64,000 nt of DNA. Origin: Wyeomyia smithii. Taxonomy: Eukaryota > Arthropoda > Insecta > Diptera > Culicidae. Shown here piece after piece: positions 1 through 11,800 of the stretch (position 1 is the first letter of the stretch; each line of letters opens with the position of its first letter). The notes below the pieces were generated by a model, which saw only the letters and a list, made by a program, of their open reading frames with translations, ran no database searches and was not told the DNA's origin. The translations under genes were made by a program, and so were the position numbers. The stretch lies in the NCBI RefSeq assembly GCF_029784165.1, contig NC_073694.1, positions 29,578,006-29,642,005 of the forward strand. Reading direction: 5' to 3'.

Positions 1-804
1 TTCAAACTGTGAACCGATGAAAAGAGTAGCGTTCACCCTCCAGCTACTCTCAGAACAGCTTGCACGAGTAAACTCTTTTAGCGGTGGTTGCATCTTGCCA
101 TCTGCTATATAGATATCCTGCTTCACACTTTTATCTAGAGTAGAACAGTCAGCATCTATGCTCATCTGGGTGTTGCGTTGGAATCCACGGTCAGCGCCTT
201 ACGCCTATTCACGTGATGCATTGCCAAAAAATTGCGGCCTGGAGTGGTGCTTAGATTTTTTCGAGCTGTCCTGGCCTTGGGATTATCAGCGCTTCTCCTT
301 CTGGTCACTCGATCCCGCCTCACCGGCGAATATATCACGGCATGCTCCTTCCAGCTTCATTTTGCAGTAGCACCCATGGTTGTCGAAGCTCCCGGCATTG
401 CATCGGTCGTAGTGTTGCCGTAGGATCCACCGTTTCAGCGGCCGTGGTTTGAATCCGATTACGTACCACCACAGATTGGCACAAATCATCATCCACCTTC
501 GTCTTCTAGGTGCTATTACTTCCGTTGAACTTCATGATTCTAAGTCGTTCCATTCTTCAAGTTTTGAACAAATTTTGTTCTAAAAAAACTATAAAACAAA
601 GTTGCCTTGTTACGATGTTACAAGTGCTGGGCCCATAACCTCTTGAATGGAAATAAAAAAACGAACCGATCGCTTCCTCCTATATCCTGAAGTACGGGAC
701 TCAGATTAGGCAGTTCGTTTGTGATCAACCTTTATGCCTTTATGGTTTATGCCTATCTTGAAGCCTGCGAAATCTTCACGCCTGCTTGGGTTAAATGGGC
801 TCTA
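1..804. other. No gene recognised
   Basis: I see no supportable gene. Open frames here are short and overlap on both strands, without recognisable motifs. Confidence 0.4.
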
Positions 805-960
805 AGTTCTTTTCAACCTTACGAATCTGACAGAGAAAAGAAGCTCTAATTCCCCAGTTGATTGAGCTCTCCCGAGCCAGTGTTACCATAAGTTGTATGC
901 CAAAAACCTGGAGACAGGTTCGAGTTGTCTTGATTCCAAAAGTGGGGAAAAGAGACAAGA
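805..960 (+). pseudogene. LINE reverse transcriptase scrap
   Basis: Reading forward, a fragment matches the pre-palm region of non-LTR retrotransposon RTs. A segment reading WALSSFQPYES is followed, after a one-base frame change near 850, by MPKTWRQVRVVLIPKVGKRD, the 'iPkaWr..rvvfIPK.Gkrd' block of Jockey/R1/Loa-type RTs. It stops abruptly at an A/T-rich run near 961. No catalytic FADD box is present, so this is a dead fragment. Exact clade cannot be assigned. Confidence 0.5.
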
Positions 961-1708
961 TTTTTTTTCTTTTATTCTTGTATAGACTAAGGAAAAAAAT
1001 TTGTACGACTTTATCAAGTCAACAAGCTTCGTGAATTTTCCATCGAGTAAAAACCAATTTACTTACCAATCAAGTATATCATGACAGCTGATTGAAATGG
1101 GCATTGACGACGTCATAAGAGATATTGAAGGCTGCTCGCACCTACGCGAACTCTCATATGTAATTATCAAAATGTGCGGGATGACAAAAGCAAAAATATT
1201 TCTTTTCTTCTTTCTCGCATGCAACGCGAATTGCGAATTTTGAAAGGTTGCGTCAAATATCATTTGCTTAAGTTGGCCGTGTTGCCAACTGTTGCAAATC
1301 AGGTTTTTATTGGTTTTCGAACATGATATCCGCGATATCATGTAGCCTAATTGATATGTGATCACAACTCGATTGTATGCGATATCAGGTTATATGGCCT
1401 CCATAGCACGAATCGCCTGATATCAGGTGACGTTAACATTTTACGCATTTTATCTGATAAATTCAATGAACATTAGAAAACAATGCATGCAACATTGAAT
1501 AACACACCTAAGAATCAACCTACACTATAATTTTCGGCGAAAAACAGGCTCTAGGTAGTGTTATTTTGGAATTAGTTCATACATATTCAAAGTCATGTCA
1601 AGTCTGAGTCAACCCAAAGTCAAGGGGAAGTGGTAATATACTGTTGCATACAAGTATCGATTATCGATACTTCAATTTTACCTTAAATAAATAGGAACCA
1701 AATTAGAG
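961..1708. other. AT-rich intergenic DNA
   Basis: No gene seen. Around 1327-1430 the palindromic core GATATC recurs several times (for example CTGATATCAGGT near 1417), without a clear element boundary. Confidence 0.35.
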
Positions 1709-1996
1709 TGCTGTTCGGATTCGAGCTGTGTCAAAAGAGATTCTAATAAATGCGAACGTCGTGAAGTTGAGCGTCAGTTCATTTCCAGCATACAACCAGT
1801 TATGTTGATTTATTTGTAACTAAAGTGTAACTAAAAGAAAGCCCCCACGGAAGGTGATTAAGTGGCAGAACCACATAATATATTATAAGATAGAATCTTT
1901 AAACTTTGGTCGTTCTAAATTACTTCTCTGGAATTGAAAACCAGACGATTATCGGGTTTTCCGGATTGATATTAATAGTTCAAGAAGGATAATAAA
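1709..1996 (+). repeat. 5' LTR (by identity with 6421-6711)
   Basis: It starts TGCTGTTCGG and ends at an AATAAA hexamer, two bases before the primer-binding site. A purine-rich stretch (AAAGAAAG then CCCCCACGGAAGG) lies inside the shared sequence at 1834-1854, followed by TGATTAAG. The true LTR could therefore be only about 142 bp (from 1855). In that case 1709-1854 would be a remnant of a neighbouring copy's 3' end. Confidence 0.75.
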
Positions 1997-1998
1997 GT

Positions 1999-2009
1999 TG
2001 GCGACGAGG
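1999..2009 (+). other. tRNA primer-binding site
   Basis: TGGCGACGAGG sits two bases after the 5' LTR. It is complementary to the 3' end expected of animal tRNA-Ser(GCU) (acceptor ending CCTCGTCG plus CCA, from memory). It would prime minus-strand DNA synthesis. Confidence 0.7.
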
Positions 2010-2319
2010 ATATTCGGTAAGTAGAAAGTAACTTTTGAGGTTACTTTTTCTATTGCGTGAACCAAAATTCAGCGGAAATTTTTTTTCGCTAGTTTAGCAT
2101 CATTTTTTTATAACAAAAATAGCTTTCCGCGATCCGTCATAGTACACAAAAAGACCAAAAGTGAGAATTACATTTAATTTCTGGTAAAAAAGTGAGTGAC
2201 AAACCATTTTGCAAATTTTCGTGGCGTGGGTTTTTGTGTCGTTCTTTTGTCTTTAAAGACAAAGACTTTTTGTTTCTACAACAAAAGTGATTTTTCGTTT
2301 TTTTTTGTTTTCTTTGTTG

Positions 2320-2409
2320 GACGAGGACAATTGGATTTTCGGACAATTGGATAATCTGACGAGGATAATTGGACGAGGATATTCGGACAATTGGATAATC
2401 GGACGAGGA
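2320..2409 (+). repeat. Leader minisatellite echoing the primer site
   Basis: GACGAGGA occurs at 2320, 2358, 2372 and 2402, interleaved with CGGACAATTGGAT units. The 15-mer at 2372-2386 is identical to 2003-2017, which overlaps the primer-binding site. It lies in the untranslated leader between the 5' LTR and gag. Confidence 0.7.
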
Positions 2410-2771
2410 TAAAAGTGAATATTTTCCTGAACCACTGGATTGACTGGCTGGTTGGCATACCGGCATATGCAGAGTAAAGGAAATCATTTAGCAAAAGACG
2501 CAAAGGATATTATAAAACAATACAACAGGATACTTAAAATAACCTTTTGCCTTTTAGGAAGGATCCGGTGAGTCGTTTGATTTTTTCTCCTTTTATTGTA
2601 TTTTGGGCTAATTGTGTAATTTTTCTTTCATATATACATTTGTACTTTGCCCAATATAACAATTACATAAAATTTATATAATCCACGAAGAACAGATTCT
2701 CATTGTGATATTTTTTATTTAAATATAAGTTCATTTTTGATTTTTGGATTTATATTTTAAATTATAGCACC

Positions 2772-3851
2772 ATGTCCCAGTTCACTCCTACAATAGAACC
2801 TTTTAGAAAGGGTACTTCTTTTTCAAGCTGGGTAGAGAGGCTGGAATTTTTTTTCTTAGCCAACAAAATTCCAGGAAATGAGCGTAAAGCGCACTTTGTG
2901 ACGCTTAGTGGACCATATATCTACGCAGAGTTAAAACTTTTATTTCCTACAACCAATTTATTGGACATTCAGTTCTCGACGATGGTAGAAAAACTTAAAA
3001 TGAGAATTGACAAAACAGCATCGGGGATATGTCAGAGAATTTCTTCTATTCAACGTTGTCAAAGGGCAGACGAATCTGCTGAAGATTTTCTTTTAGCTTT
3101 GAAGCTACAGGCAGAACTTTGTGCCTATGGCGTATTTATAGATACGGCCATTCGTGACCGTCTTCTAGCTGGTTTGAGGGAAGTTTCTCTCAAACAAAAA
3201 ATTCTTGGTGATGCTGACTAAACGCTTGAGTCAGCTGAAAAGATTATTCAGACATGGGAGGCGGCTAAGAGTAACATACAAAGTTTAACGCCAGGGCCAG
3301 TATCCATAAACCAATTAGTAACAATTAATGAACCGATTGGTCCATCCGTGAATAGATTGTTTTCCACTAACAACAAACCTCAGAACAAATCTGTTAAAGA
3401 TAGGCTTGGATTTAAACCAAATCATAAAAGGCAAGCGACTTTCAGAAATCAAAATCATTCTCATGATAGGCGTTGTAATTCGACAAATTTTAAACCGGCA
3501 GGTTTCAGGGAAAATCAATTTTATCCAAATCGCGTAAAAGACAATAGAGTTTGCGATTTTTGTGGAGTACGAGGGCACTTGAAGCGGCGTTGCTTCAAGC
3601 GGAAAGACTTAAAACGACAAGCGATTAACCTGGTGGATCAAATGAAACCAGGACCCTCTGGTACACAAAATCTGCCGGCTTTGATGGAACGAATGAGAAC
3701 TGAGGAGACAGATAGTGACTCGGATGAAGGTATTCTGGAATGCATGAATGTGACGTCTATAAATAAGGTTAATGAACCATGTTTGGTGCATGTGCTGGTA
3801 GAAGGAAAACAGTTAGAAATGGAGGTTGACTGTGGTTCCTCCGTTCTGTAA
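2772..3851 (+). pseudogene. gag (retrotransposon capsid/nucleocapsid) ending in protease motif
   Basis: The frame starts at ATG 2772 (context gcaccATG). The first about 150 residues (MSQFTPTIEPFRKG...) resemble capsid proteins of Mag-like Ty3/gypsy elements. An in-frame TAA at 3219-3221 interrupts it, and the same frame then continues to 3851. The second part is basic and carries a zinc knuckle CX2CX4HX4C (CDFCGVRGHLKRRC, about 3551-3592) expected to bind RNA. The frame closes with the aspartic protease active-site motif DCGSS at 3828-3842, just before a double stop. Capsid-only proteins of this type form cytoplasmic particles. The single stop plus downstream breaks make this copy non-functional. 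Confidence 0.85.
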
Positions 3852-4390
3852 TAAGTAAAACACAGTATTTCTCACATTTTGATAAACCTTTACAAAAATT
3901 CTTGAAGAAATAGATAGTTGTCAACGGTGCCAAACTGATTGTTGAAGAAGAAGTTAAAGTTTTAGTTTCTTTCAGGGGAAAAACAGAGGTTTTGAAACTT
4001 TTAGTACTTTATTGTGAGAATAAATTTATTCCTCTGTTTGGCAGGCCATGGTTGGACGCCTTTATTCCAAATTGGAGAAAGTTTTTCTCTAATTTTTTGG
4101 AAATAAATAATATTATGGGAGACAGCAGTTGTTCAATTGTCTCTGAGATCAAACAAAAATTTGGACTTTTATTCCAAAAAGATTTTTCTTCGCCGATGAG
4201 AGGTTTTGAGGCGGATTTAGAACTAAAAACAGATAGACCAATTTTTAAAAAATTTTATGACGTTCCCTATCGTTTAAGGGATAAAGTTATGTCGTATTTG
4301 GACAAGCTGGAGCGAGAGAAAGTAATTACTCCTGTTCAAACTAGTGAATGGGCTTCTGTGTGTGATCGCAGTAGCGAAGAAAGACAATGA
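3848..4390 (+). pseudogene. pol part 1: rest of protease and RT N-terminus
   Basis: After the gag-frame stops at 3849-3854, reading continues in the next frame, consistent with loss of one base near 3845. That frame has a further TAG at 3911-3913. From about 3992 it reads through a linker into the RT entry region (DVPYRLRDKVMSYLDKLERE, then VITPVQTSEWAS). It ends at a stop at 4388-4390 because another one-base shift near 4350-4365 moves the RT into the next frame. Confidence 0.8.
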
Positions 4391-5579
4391 AATTAGACTT
4401 GTAATTGATTGCAAGGTTTCTATTAACAAGGTTATTATTCCAAATACTTATCCGTTACCTACAGTCCAGGATCTTTTTGCTGGTTTGGCTGGGTGCAAAG
4501 TTTTTTGTGCGCTAGATTTAGAAGGCCCATATACCCAGTTAGCTCTTTCTAAACGTTCAAGAATATTAATGGTGATAAATACGATTAAGGGCTTATTCAC
4601 TTTTAATAGATTACCACAGGGTGCATCGTCTAGTGCATCAATATTCCAGCAAGTAATGGATCAGGTTTTAAAGAGTTTAGATTTTGTTTATTGCTATTTA
4701 GATGATGTTCTCATAGCAGGGACTAGTTTGGAAGATTGCAAACAGAAACTTTTTGAGGTTTTAAAAAGACTCAGTAATGCAAATATAAAAATCAATTTCG
4801 AAAAATGCAAATTTTTTGTAACGGTTCTTCCGTATTTGGGACACATTATTAGCCAAAAAGGGCTGATGCCTTGCCCGGACAAAATCTCTACAATTCAGCA
4901 AGCAAAAACTCCTAAGAATGTGACAGAACTCAAATCTTTTTTGGGTTTAATAAATTACTACAATAAATTCATTCCTCATTTGTCTTCAAAGTTGTATCAA
5001 TTATACAAACTTTTGAAGAATGACGTTAAGTTTATATGGACTGATGAATGTAACAAAGTTTTTGAGGAAAGTAAAAAGGCTTTGCTGAATTCGAATATTT
5101 TGGAATTTTATGACTCAAATAAACCTATTGCGATCATTTCGGATGCTTCCGGCTGCGGTTTGGGAGGAGTGATAATTCATATTATTGATGGGGTTGAGAA
5201 ACCCATTTGTTTCACATCATTTTCTCTCAATACAGCGCAAAAAAATTATCCTATTCTTCATCTTGAAGCTTTGGCGATAGTTTCGACTATCAAGAAGTTC
5301 CACAAATATTTATATGGGAAATTTTTTTATGTATTTACCGATCATAAGCCTTTAGTAGGAATCTTTGGGAAAGAGGGTAAACATTCAATATATGTGACTA
5401 GATTACAGCGATATATTTTAGAACTTTCAATTTATAATTTTGAAATAAAGTATAGGCCCTCTGCTCAAATGGGAAACGCGGATTTTTGTTCCAGGTTTCC
5501 ATTGGAGCAGATGGTGCCAGCTGAATTTGATAAAGAATATGTCAAAAGTATTAATTTTAGTCAAAGTTTGCCATTTTAG
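4344..5579 (+). pseudogene. pol part 2: reverse transcriptase and RNase H
   Basis: About 410 codons. RT motifs appear in order: VIDCKVSINKVI and FCALDLEGPYTQL (first catalytic Asp), FNRLPQGASSS, and YCYLDDVLIAG with the catalytic YLDD at about 4693-4704. The connection domain (LPYLGHIIS, SFLGLINYYNKFIP) is typical of Ty3/gypsy. RNase H follows, with ISDASGCGLGGVI (first Asp, about 5140), LHLEALAIV (Glu) and FTDHKPL (Asp). It makes element DNA in cytoplasmic particles. This is the least damaged section of the element. It ends at TAG 5577-5579, created by a 19-bp duplication. Confidence 0.92.
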
Positions 5580-5592
5580 TCAAAGTTTGCCA
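5555..5592 (+). repeat. 19-bp tandem duplication breaking pol
   Basis: TTTTAGTCAAAGTTTGCCA is present twice in tandem (5555-5573, 5574-5592). Nineteen is not a multiple of three, so the duplication shifts frame and exposes TAG at 5577. The integrase frame downstream is exactly the shifted frame, so this one event explains the RNase H/integrase break. Confidence 0.9.
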
Positions 5593-6534
5593 ATTGACTA
5601 TAAACAGGTTGCTTCAGGAACAAAGAATGATGAATTTCTGCAACAGATAGTGACCTATATGAAACGTGGTTGGCCTAAACGTATTGACAAGCGTTTTGCA
5701 TTATTTTCGAGTCAGCAAGACTTGGAACTTTTTGACGATTAATTGCTCTTTGAAGACAGGGTGATTATACCTGAGGCAATGCAAAGCGATGCTTTAAGAC
5801 TTTTACATGCCAATCACGGGGGAATGGTTAAAATGAAGCAATTGGCAAGGCGATACATATATTGGTTTGGGATAAACAAAGACATAGAAAATTTTGTTGC
5901 TAGTTGCGATGCATGCAACGGTATGGCGATAGTCCCAAAATCTCATATCAAATCTCAATGGATCCCTACTAATAGAGCTTTTAGTCGAGTACATATAGAT
6001 TTCTTCTTTTTCCAAAACCACACTTTTTTAATTATCGTGGATAGTTTCTCAAAGTGGGTGGAAATAGAGTGGATGAAGAGAGGTACGGACACAGGAAATA
6101 CAATGAAAAAGCTCGTTGCATATTTTGCTCGATTTGGTTTGCCTGATGTTCTAGTTTCGGACGGTGGTCCTCCATTTAATTCACAAGCTTTTGTAGATTT
6201 TCTAGAAAGACAAGGAATTAAAGTCTTTAAGAGTCCTCCATACAATCCTGCCAGTAATGGTCAGGCGGAGAGACTAGTAAGAACAGTAAAAGAGGTACTA
6301 AAGAAATTTCTACTAGATCCAGAAGTAGCTGAATTGAATTTGGAGGATCAGATTAATTTATTTCTAATAAACTATCGTAATAGTTCGACAATTGATGGAC
6401 AATTTCCATCAGAAATAATCTGCTGTTCGGATTCGAGCAGCTGTGTCAAAAGAGATTTTAATAAATGCGAACGACGTGAAGTTGAGCGTCAGTTCATTTC
6501 CAGCATCCAACCAGTTAAGTTGTTTTATTTGTAA
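5593..6534 (+). pseudogene. pol part 3: integrase (truncated)
   Basis: It continues the post-duplication frame. An in-frame TAA at 5740-5742 is followed by more than 260 uninterrupted codons. The zinc-binding HHCC domain is visible as LLHANHGGMVKMKQLAR followed by CDAC (about 5805-5920). The catalytic DDE core has Asp in VHIDFF (about 6000), Asp in VSDGGPPFNS (about 6160) and Glu in SNGQAERLVRT (about 6270). About 45 residues after the Glu the frame enters sequence shared with the 3' LTR and stops at 6534. The usual C-terminal chromatin-binding tail is absent. Confidence 0.88.
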
Positions 6535-6711
6535 CTAAACAGTAACTTAAAGAAAGCCCCCACGGAAGGTGATTAAGTGGCAGAACCACATAATATATTA
6601 TAAGATAGAATCTTCAAACTTTGGTCGTTCTAAATTACTTCTCTGGAATTGAAAACCAGACGTTTATCGGGTTTTCTGGATTGATATTAATAGTTAAAGA
6701 AGGATAATAAA
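6421..6711 (+). repeat. 3' LTR (by identity with 1709-1996)
   Basis: Direct repeat of the 5' end, starting TGCTGTTCGG and ending AATAAA. No polypurine tract precedes 6421, but one lies inside the repeat at about 6549-6569. The functional LTR may therefore begin at TGATTAAG (6570), with the preceding 149 bp being pol end plus polypurine tract. Confidence 0.75.
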
Positions 6712-6889
6712 TATACAAGTCAACGTCCGGAAGCTTTTGAAAAATTGTGTTTGTTTTTAATAAACTGTGTGAACACCTCCAAAGCTGGCCAAAATACCCC
6801 CGTTACCCTACATGGTTTGGCAAATGATTTACTTGTGTTAAAAGTGGAGTACCCCATTCTTGACTACCGGGATGGTTAAGGAATGTCTC

Positions 6890-7214
6890 CAAAAGCGTCC
6901 ATTCTACTTCTGGCCGAATTCAGCCTCGTGGAGCATTTCCCGAAATATGTTTTGAAGTGGAATAAGGCTAAGAACGTCAATTTCGTCAAAAGCATCTCAA
7001 TCCTTCGAACATACGAAAACTGCGGCCAATTGAAAAGTACTGAGTCACAATGAAGCAAACCCTTCGGAAACGTTCGGAAAAAGTGAAATCGAGAGAAGTT
7101 TTGAAGGAAAGCTGGGTTTCCGCTCAAAGAAAAATTGGCCTAAATATCGCGCAAGATCTTATGAGTAGCATGAAAAGGAAGGTTTGTTCATTTAAAAGTG
7201 AAAATGAATTTTAA
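6890..7214 (+). pseudogene. Tc1-type transposase C-terminal relic
   Basis: Fragments in more than one frame match the last third of Tc1-family transposases in order. HFPKYVLKWNKAKNVNFVK corresponds to the 'vl.wl..n.v.fvpk' block. CGQLRPIE-like sequence gives RPIEKY at about 7022-7039, whose Glu would be the catalytic E of DDE. The expected Trp codon next to it is a TGA stop. A short open tail follows at 7050-7214, including SWVSAQRKIGLNIAQDLMSS and MKRKVCSF, the conserved terminus. The DNA-binding domain, first two Asp residues and TIRs were not found, so it is a dead fragment. Confidence 0.7.
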
Positions 7215-7359
7215 TAAAAGAATTACATTCAAATAACATTCTAATAATGACTTTTAAAATTTGAAGATGATCGGTTTAATGGGAGAATCTTGTCAAAAAT
7301 TTTCTCGTAATGATTCCGGACAACTTTCACTAATACCTGCATTTCAATTAGAAGATCCA

Positions 7360-7610
7360 TAATCTCTATTCCATAGTCCATAGTCCTGCATCCTCAATCC
7401 CAAATCATAAATCTTATATCCCAAATTCAAAATTCTTAATCCTCGCTTCTATCAAATTCCAAATCCTATATCTCAAATTTTAAATCTTAAATCTCACGTC
7501 TTGAAGCACAAATCCCTGGTCCGAAGTCCCAAATATTTATAAATGAACCTCAAATTCCAATTCTTGAATCCTAAACCTCTAATCTGCAATCATGCAAATC
7601 TTGACAAACG
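7360..7610. repeat. Decayed short-period repeat
   Basis: Degenerate runs of the type AATCCCAAATC/TCTTAAATC repeat every 8-12 bp with no exact period. This looks like an eroded microsatellite rather than coding sequence. Confidence 0.5.
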
Positions 7611-7879
7611 AGTGGCCACGGGTTTTGATTTAAGTAGAATAAGGCCATTCGAAGTCAAAGAACTTTAACATGAGTTTATTCTCTGGTGCATCGCGTTTAC
7701 CATTCCTTGTCACTGAATTATGCAATACCTCGATGTCTTCCTCACAATAAAACTGGCCAGAGGGACATATAGTCGAAACCTCTGCAAGGAATTCTTATTG
7801 ACGATACTTGGCAAGGTTGGTAAATGGCTGTCATTTGAGATCCTATTGTAGTCATCCACCTCTGTAAGAAAGTACTACG

Positions 7880-8170
7880 ATCCTATTATGGTCCCCCATA
7901 GTGGAGATGGAAACCTTGGCTGGCTGACTGGGAAGAGGAGTCGTATGCGGTTTTGTCCCCATGTTCGGGGTGGCGAACAACAGCGTCTGACCCGGATCGG
8001 GCGGATGAATTATGAAATGCGGTGCCTCGCCAGCTGTACCTAAGACGGCAGCCCCGTCGCGAGACTTGATATCGCCGCTCTATTGAGATAACATTCCCAA
8101 TATGAATTACAACGAACAATCCAGAAAATAATACGAATCGGAGTGAACGACATGAACCTATGGGATTGAA
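7880..8170. other. GC-rich island of unknown origin
   Basis: About 290 bp is clearly richer in G+C and CpG than its flanks (for example GACGGCAGCCCCGTCGCGAG near 8043). It has no convincing protein motif on either strand. It may be a 5' piece of a LINE or other insertion; I could not find its ends. Confidence 0.3.
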
Positions 8171-8329
8171 TAACAACGATTTTTGGAAGCTCGGTATTCA
8201 GCGATATGAATGAATATAGGATAACAGTAAGCGTAAAATCGAAAGGTATTTCGAAATGCGGAGTACAGTAGACACCCGGGAAATTGTACAGTAGATCACC
8301 GTTTGTGGTCGCAGTGACAAGTTCCTACT

Positions 8330-8870
8330 TGAAAAAATCTCAAATCTTGAATCGCCAATCTTTTTAAAATTTAAATCCTCAATCTTCAATTTTTAATCCC
8401 AGGTCTTATTTCTCCAATAAAATTTGTCAATACCAAAACAGGTATATCTAGCTAATTCATTTTTCAACATTCAAAGTCCATAATTTCCATGTAATTCGAT
8501 ATTCAGAAACTTGAAAGCTTAAATCCAAATGCCAAATCTATGTTTAAAATCCGTTGATAAAATCAAAAATCAAACTTTAGGTTTTTAAAAATAAAAATGC
8601 AAAAGTCAAAACTCAAAACTCCGTATTCTGCGAGTAAAGTACAAAAGTCAGAATTTATGAGCTTTAATACAGTAAGTGAATTTTGAAATGTCTCTAATAC
8701 CAAAGCCGCCAATCGATCGCTCAAACCAAAATCCGATCATCAGTTCTAAATTCAAAAACTTAAAAACCTCAATCCAAAAGCCGAAACCCCTAAAACTGCA
8801 AAGAAAATCTAGAACTCAAATCTCTATCCTCTACTCCGATTGTTTTTTTTTTGAGTTGCAGAAAGATTAT
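8330..8870. repeat. Decayed short-period repeat
   Basis: AATCTTGAATC/CAAAATCAAAAATC-type degenerate repeats dominate, similar in style to 7360-7610. A local tandem copy of TTTAGTCTCAAATTGA follows at about 8903-8940. Confidence 0.4.
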
Positions 8871-11800
8871 TAAATTGTTCTAATATTACTACTACTATTT
8901 TCTTTAGTCTCAAATTGATTACTTTAGTCTCAAATTGAACTCGATATGCAATTTAAAAATGAAATTAAAAGTTTATTTATTCGGGGGTTTTATTCATGTT
9001 CACGAACATTTTGCTGATCACTGAATTTGGTCAAAATTATAAGTTACGGAAAAATTCGTTATGATTGCCACAAGCATTTAAGATTATTTTTTCTTTCTTT
9101 CTGTTACACTTCTCAATTGTGTTGGTGCTGTTAAAAGAATCCGCTCACAAAACAAGCGAATTTCAGACATTTTGAATTGCACGTTGTTGTAACTTTTTGA
9201 ATACTTCGTAATTATTTCGAAATTCAAATTATTTTAAATAAGATAAACCTAAAACTAGTGATTTCGGATAATTAATTCCTTATAGGGAATATTTTTACTA
9301 CAAAAAGATTATTTTACCACATCTGGGAAGGCTCAGAAATTTATTGCTTCTTCGTGCAAATAGAGTCTGTTATTAAAACGAATGAATCGAAAGTAATGCT
9401 TTTTGTATGGTTTAATGTTCAACATGTTGAATTGATGGGTCAGGAATAAACAAGTTGTCTCGAACGTACCCTGATCTAAGACAGCTAGAGTCTGCATGTA
9501 GGCTTTTGCGCAATTGATAATAAAACATCAATTGAGCATCCATTCTCATGACCTTTATGACGAGTTTCTCATCATCTCGTATCTCTGCCGAACAACTGTG
9601 AAGTTTGTGATTTTCACCGGTTTTCTAAGCTCGAAGCTCGAAGCTTGTGTAATTATGCCAAAGATCGCAGTACCTTCTAACTGAGTGATGAGAAGTCAAG
9701 CACTAATAATATATTACAGCTATTGTAAACCGCTTTATGTGCCGTACAACATTTCAGACGCCAGATTAGAACACTTGACAGCAGCAGGTAGAATGCCTTC
9801 CACTCTGTCACTCTGAAGTCTGACACTGGTCGCAGCTAAGCGCCACTGTCAACCCCAACCCGCCTTGGATTGGAGTTAGTTAACTTACCACTAAGCTGAC
9901 TCATAAATTTCGTCGTGTCGAGAGGGATCACGATAAAAGGTCAACTTGGTGCCGGTCGCTCATCTTCACGTATCACAAAAAGAGGGTTAATTACGATGAC
10001 TGGTTGGTGGAGATTCTGAAACTAGCTGAAAAATGACGACAAAAAATGCACAGACAGACAATTTTTCATGTATGAAAAGTGATTACTGCTAGAAAGGTTC
10101 TCTAATGAGATAATATACTGCATACTGTTTCCATTTTATGGCTGTCATGAGCGTGGAAAAATGGCCGCTCTCTTTTCTTGTAATAAGGCGTCGAGTTTAC
10201 AGCGCTTGCAGACTATCAACCTGTCACGTACTTGACGTTTATAATTTTCTGCTTCATAACAAATGCAAAGTTTGCTTTTTCTTTGGGGTTAAATAATATT
10301 GCAAATGACGCAGCATAAAAACTGTTTCAAAGTTTCTATCGAGTCTGCACGAAATTCCACAATCAAATTTGTTAAACTAATCATGCAAAAACGAAAGACT
10401 AAAATAATAGTTACGTCAGCAGTTCATTTCACTCTACAAGACACTGTTACGCATTGGCTGCGAATTTTTAGCGAAAAAATGTTTCTTTTCACAACAATAG
10501 CCATTTTGATTTACAAATTGTCTACTGCGAATCAGCATACGCGCCTGACCATAGGCTGCTACCGTTTTTTTCCTTCGTTACCAACCGTTCATCTTAGGTT
10601 ATGTACGAAAAGGGTATAAAGGCGTCATTAACCCACTTGTTCATCATGCCATACAGCTACAACAGCTGTGTACCAGTTGTCACTTTCATTTCGAAGATAC
10701 AAAAAACCCCGGTGGACTGTGTCAATTCCTGCTCTGCCTGCTTTGGTTATTTAACTTTTTCTTTTCGAATTTCGATTTGTCACTTTGCCCACAAAGGCCA
10801 CGATTTTGTTCCGATCCGGGAAACATAACCTTTCAAAAAACAATGCAGCTATCATGGATCGTTACGATCGGTGTTATTTTTCTTCCCGTATAAAAAAAAA
10901 ACAAATTTGCGTTGGAAATAAACCGGAAAATCGTGAGTACCATCAGCTGCTGAAGCTGAAGGGGATTGTTCGACTCCATTTCAGCGTAACATCAACACTC
11001 GCCACCGCGCAGTCAGCGCAGTTAAACGTCAGCAACGGGCACCGCAACCGAAGCCGAACCGAGATGAATCCAATTCGAATCAATGGGGCCTCCTTCTAAC
11101 GTCATCGATTACAGCATTGTTGCAGTGCAGGCTAGCGTGTCTCTGAAGCAGTCAAAGGTAAGGTAACGAATAGGCAACCCTGAATGTTTTCCCCTGGCTC
11201 CCTCTTTCTTTGGCCTCGATGGAATTTAAAAAGCTGAGCTACGGCTTCGGTATGTGGGGGAATTTGTGGACTCCTTACTAATGGAAATTAGTATGGTTTG
11301 TTTGACTCTCAAATTAGGTTGCCACTGCACTCGATTATTCGAACGTGACTTGCTTTAATTTCCCTGTAGGGGAAATCGTCTCGGTTCTCATACTTTTTCG
11401 TACCTAGATTACGTTTAAAATCAATTTAATCAATCAGTTGTAAAAGAGTATGTTTATTATTCCGTTTTTACGATCCAATGTCACGACCGGATATAGGACA
11501 TTCTCCCCTATCTGACAAGTGTTGCGGAAACTTAACCATTCGTGTTGTTTGTTTGTTTCTGTTGTTATTTTTCTTTCTTGTGCGGTACCAATGTCTGCAA
11601 ACGATGCTGACGGTTCGAAGAAAGAAGGAAGAAAGAAATTACACCATCTTTCTTCACCTTCTTCACACATCGTGGCGAACGTGACGAGGAAGGATGTAGG
11701 CACTTTCGATTTTCATCACCGTGCACGGAGAGAATGAAGCTTTTATCGGTTGAAAACGATATTACTTATCAAATACTATAGACATAAAAAATCTGGCAGT

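Larger units (their letters stand above)
1709..6711 (+). mobile_element. Degenerate Ty3/gypsy-type LTR retrotransposon
   Basis: Two directly repeated ends of about 290 bp bracket gag, protease, RT, RNase H and integrase in Ty3/gypsy order. The ends differ by roughly 12 substitutions and one 3-bp indel (about 4%), so the insertion is not recent. No TSD is evident. There is no env reading frame. Integrase runs straight into the 3' repeat, so its C-terminal tail is missing. The tRNA-Ser-type primer site and single CCHC gag knuckle suggest the Mag or a related clade, but that assignment is inference. Confidence 0.9.

Noticed and set aside
9930..10000. Possible tRNA or small structured RNA
   Set aside because: No cloverleaf or paired A and B boxes could be read.
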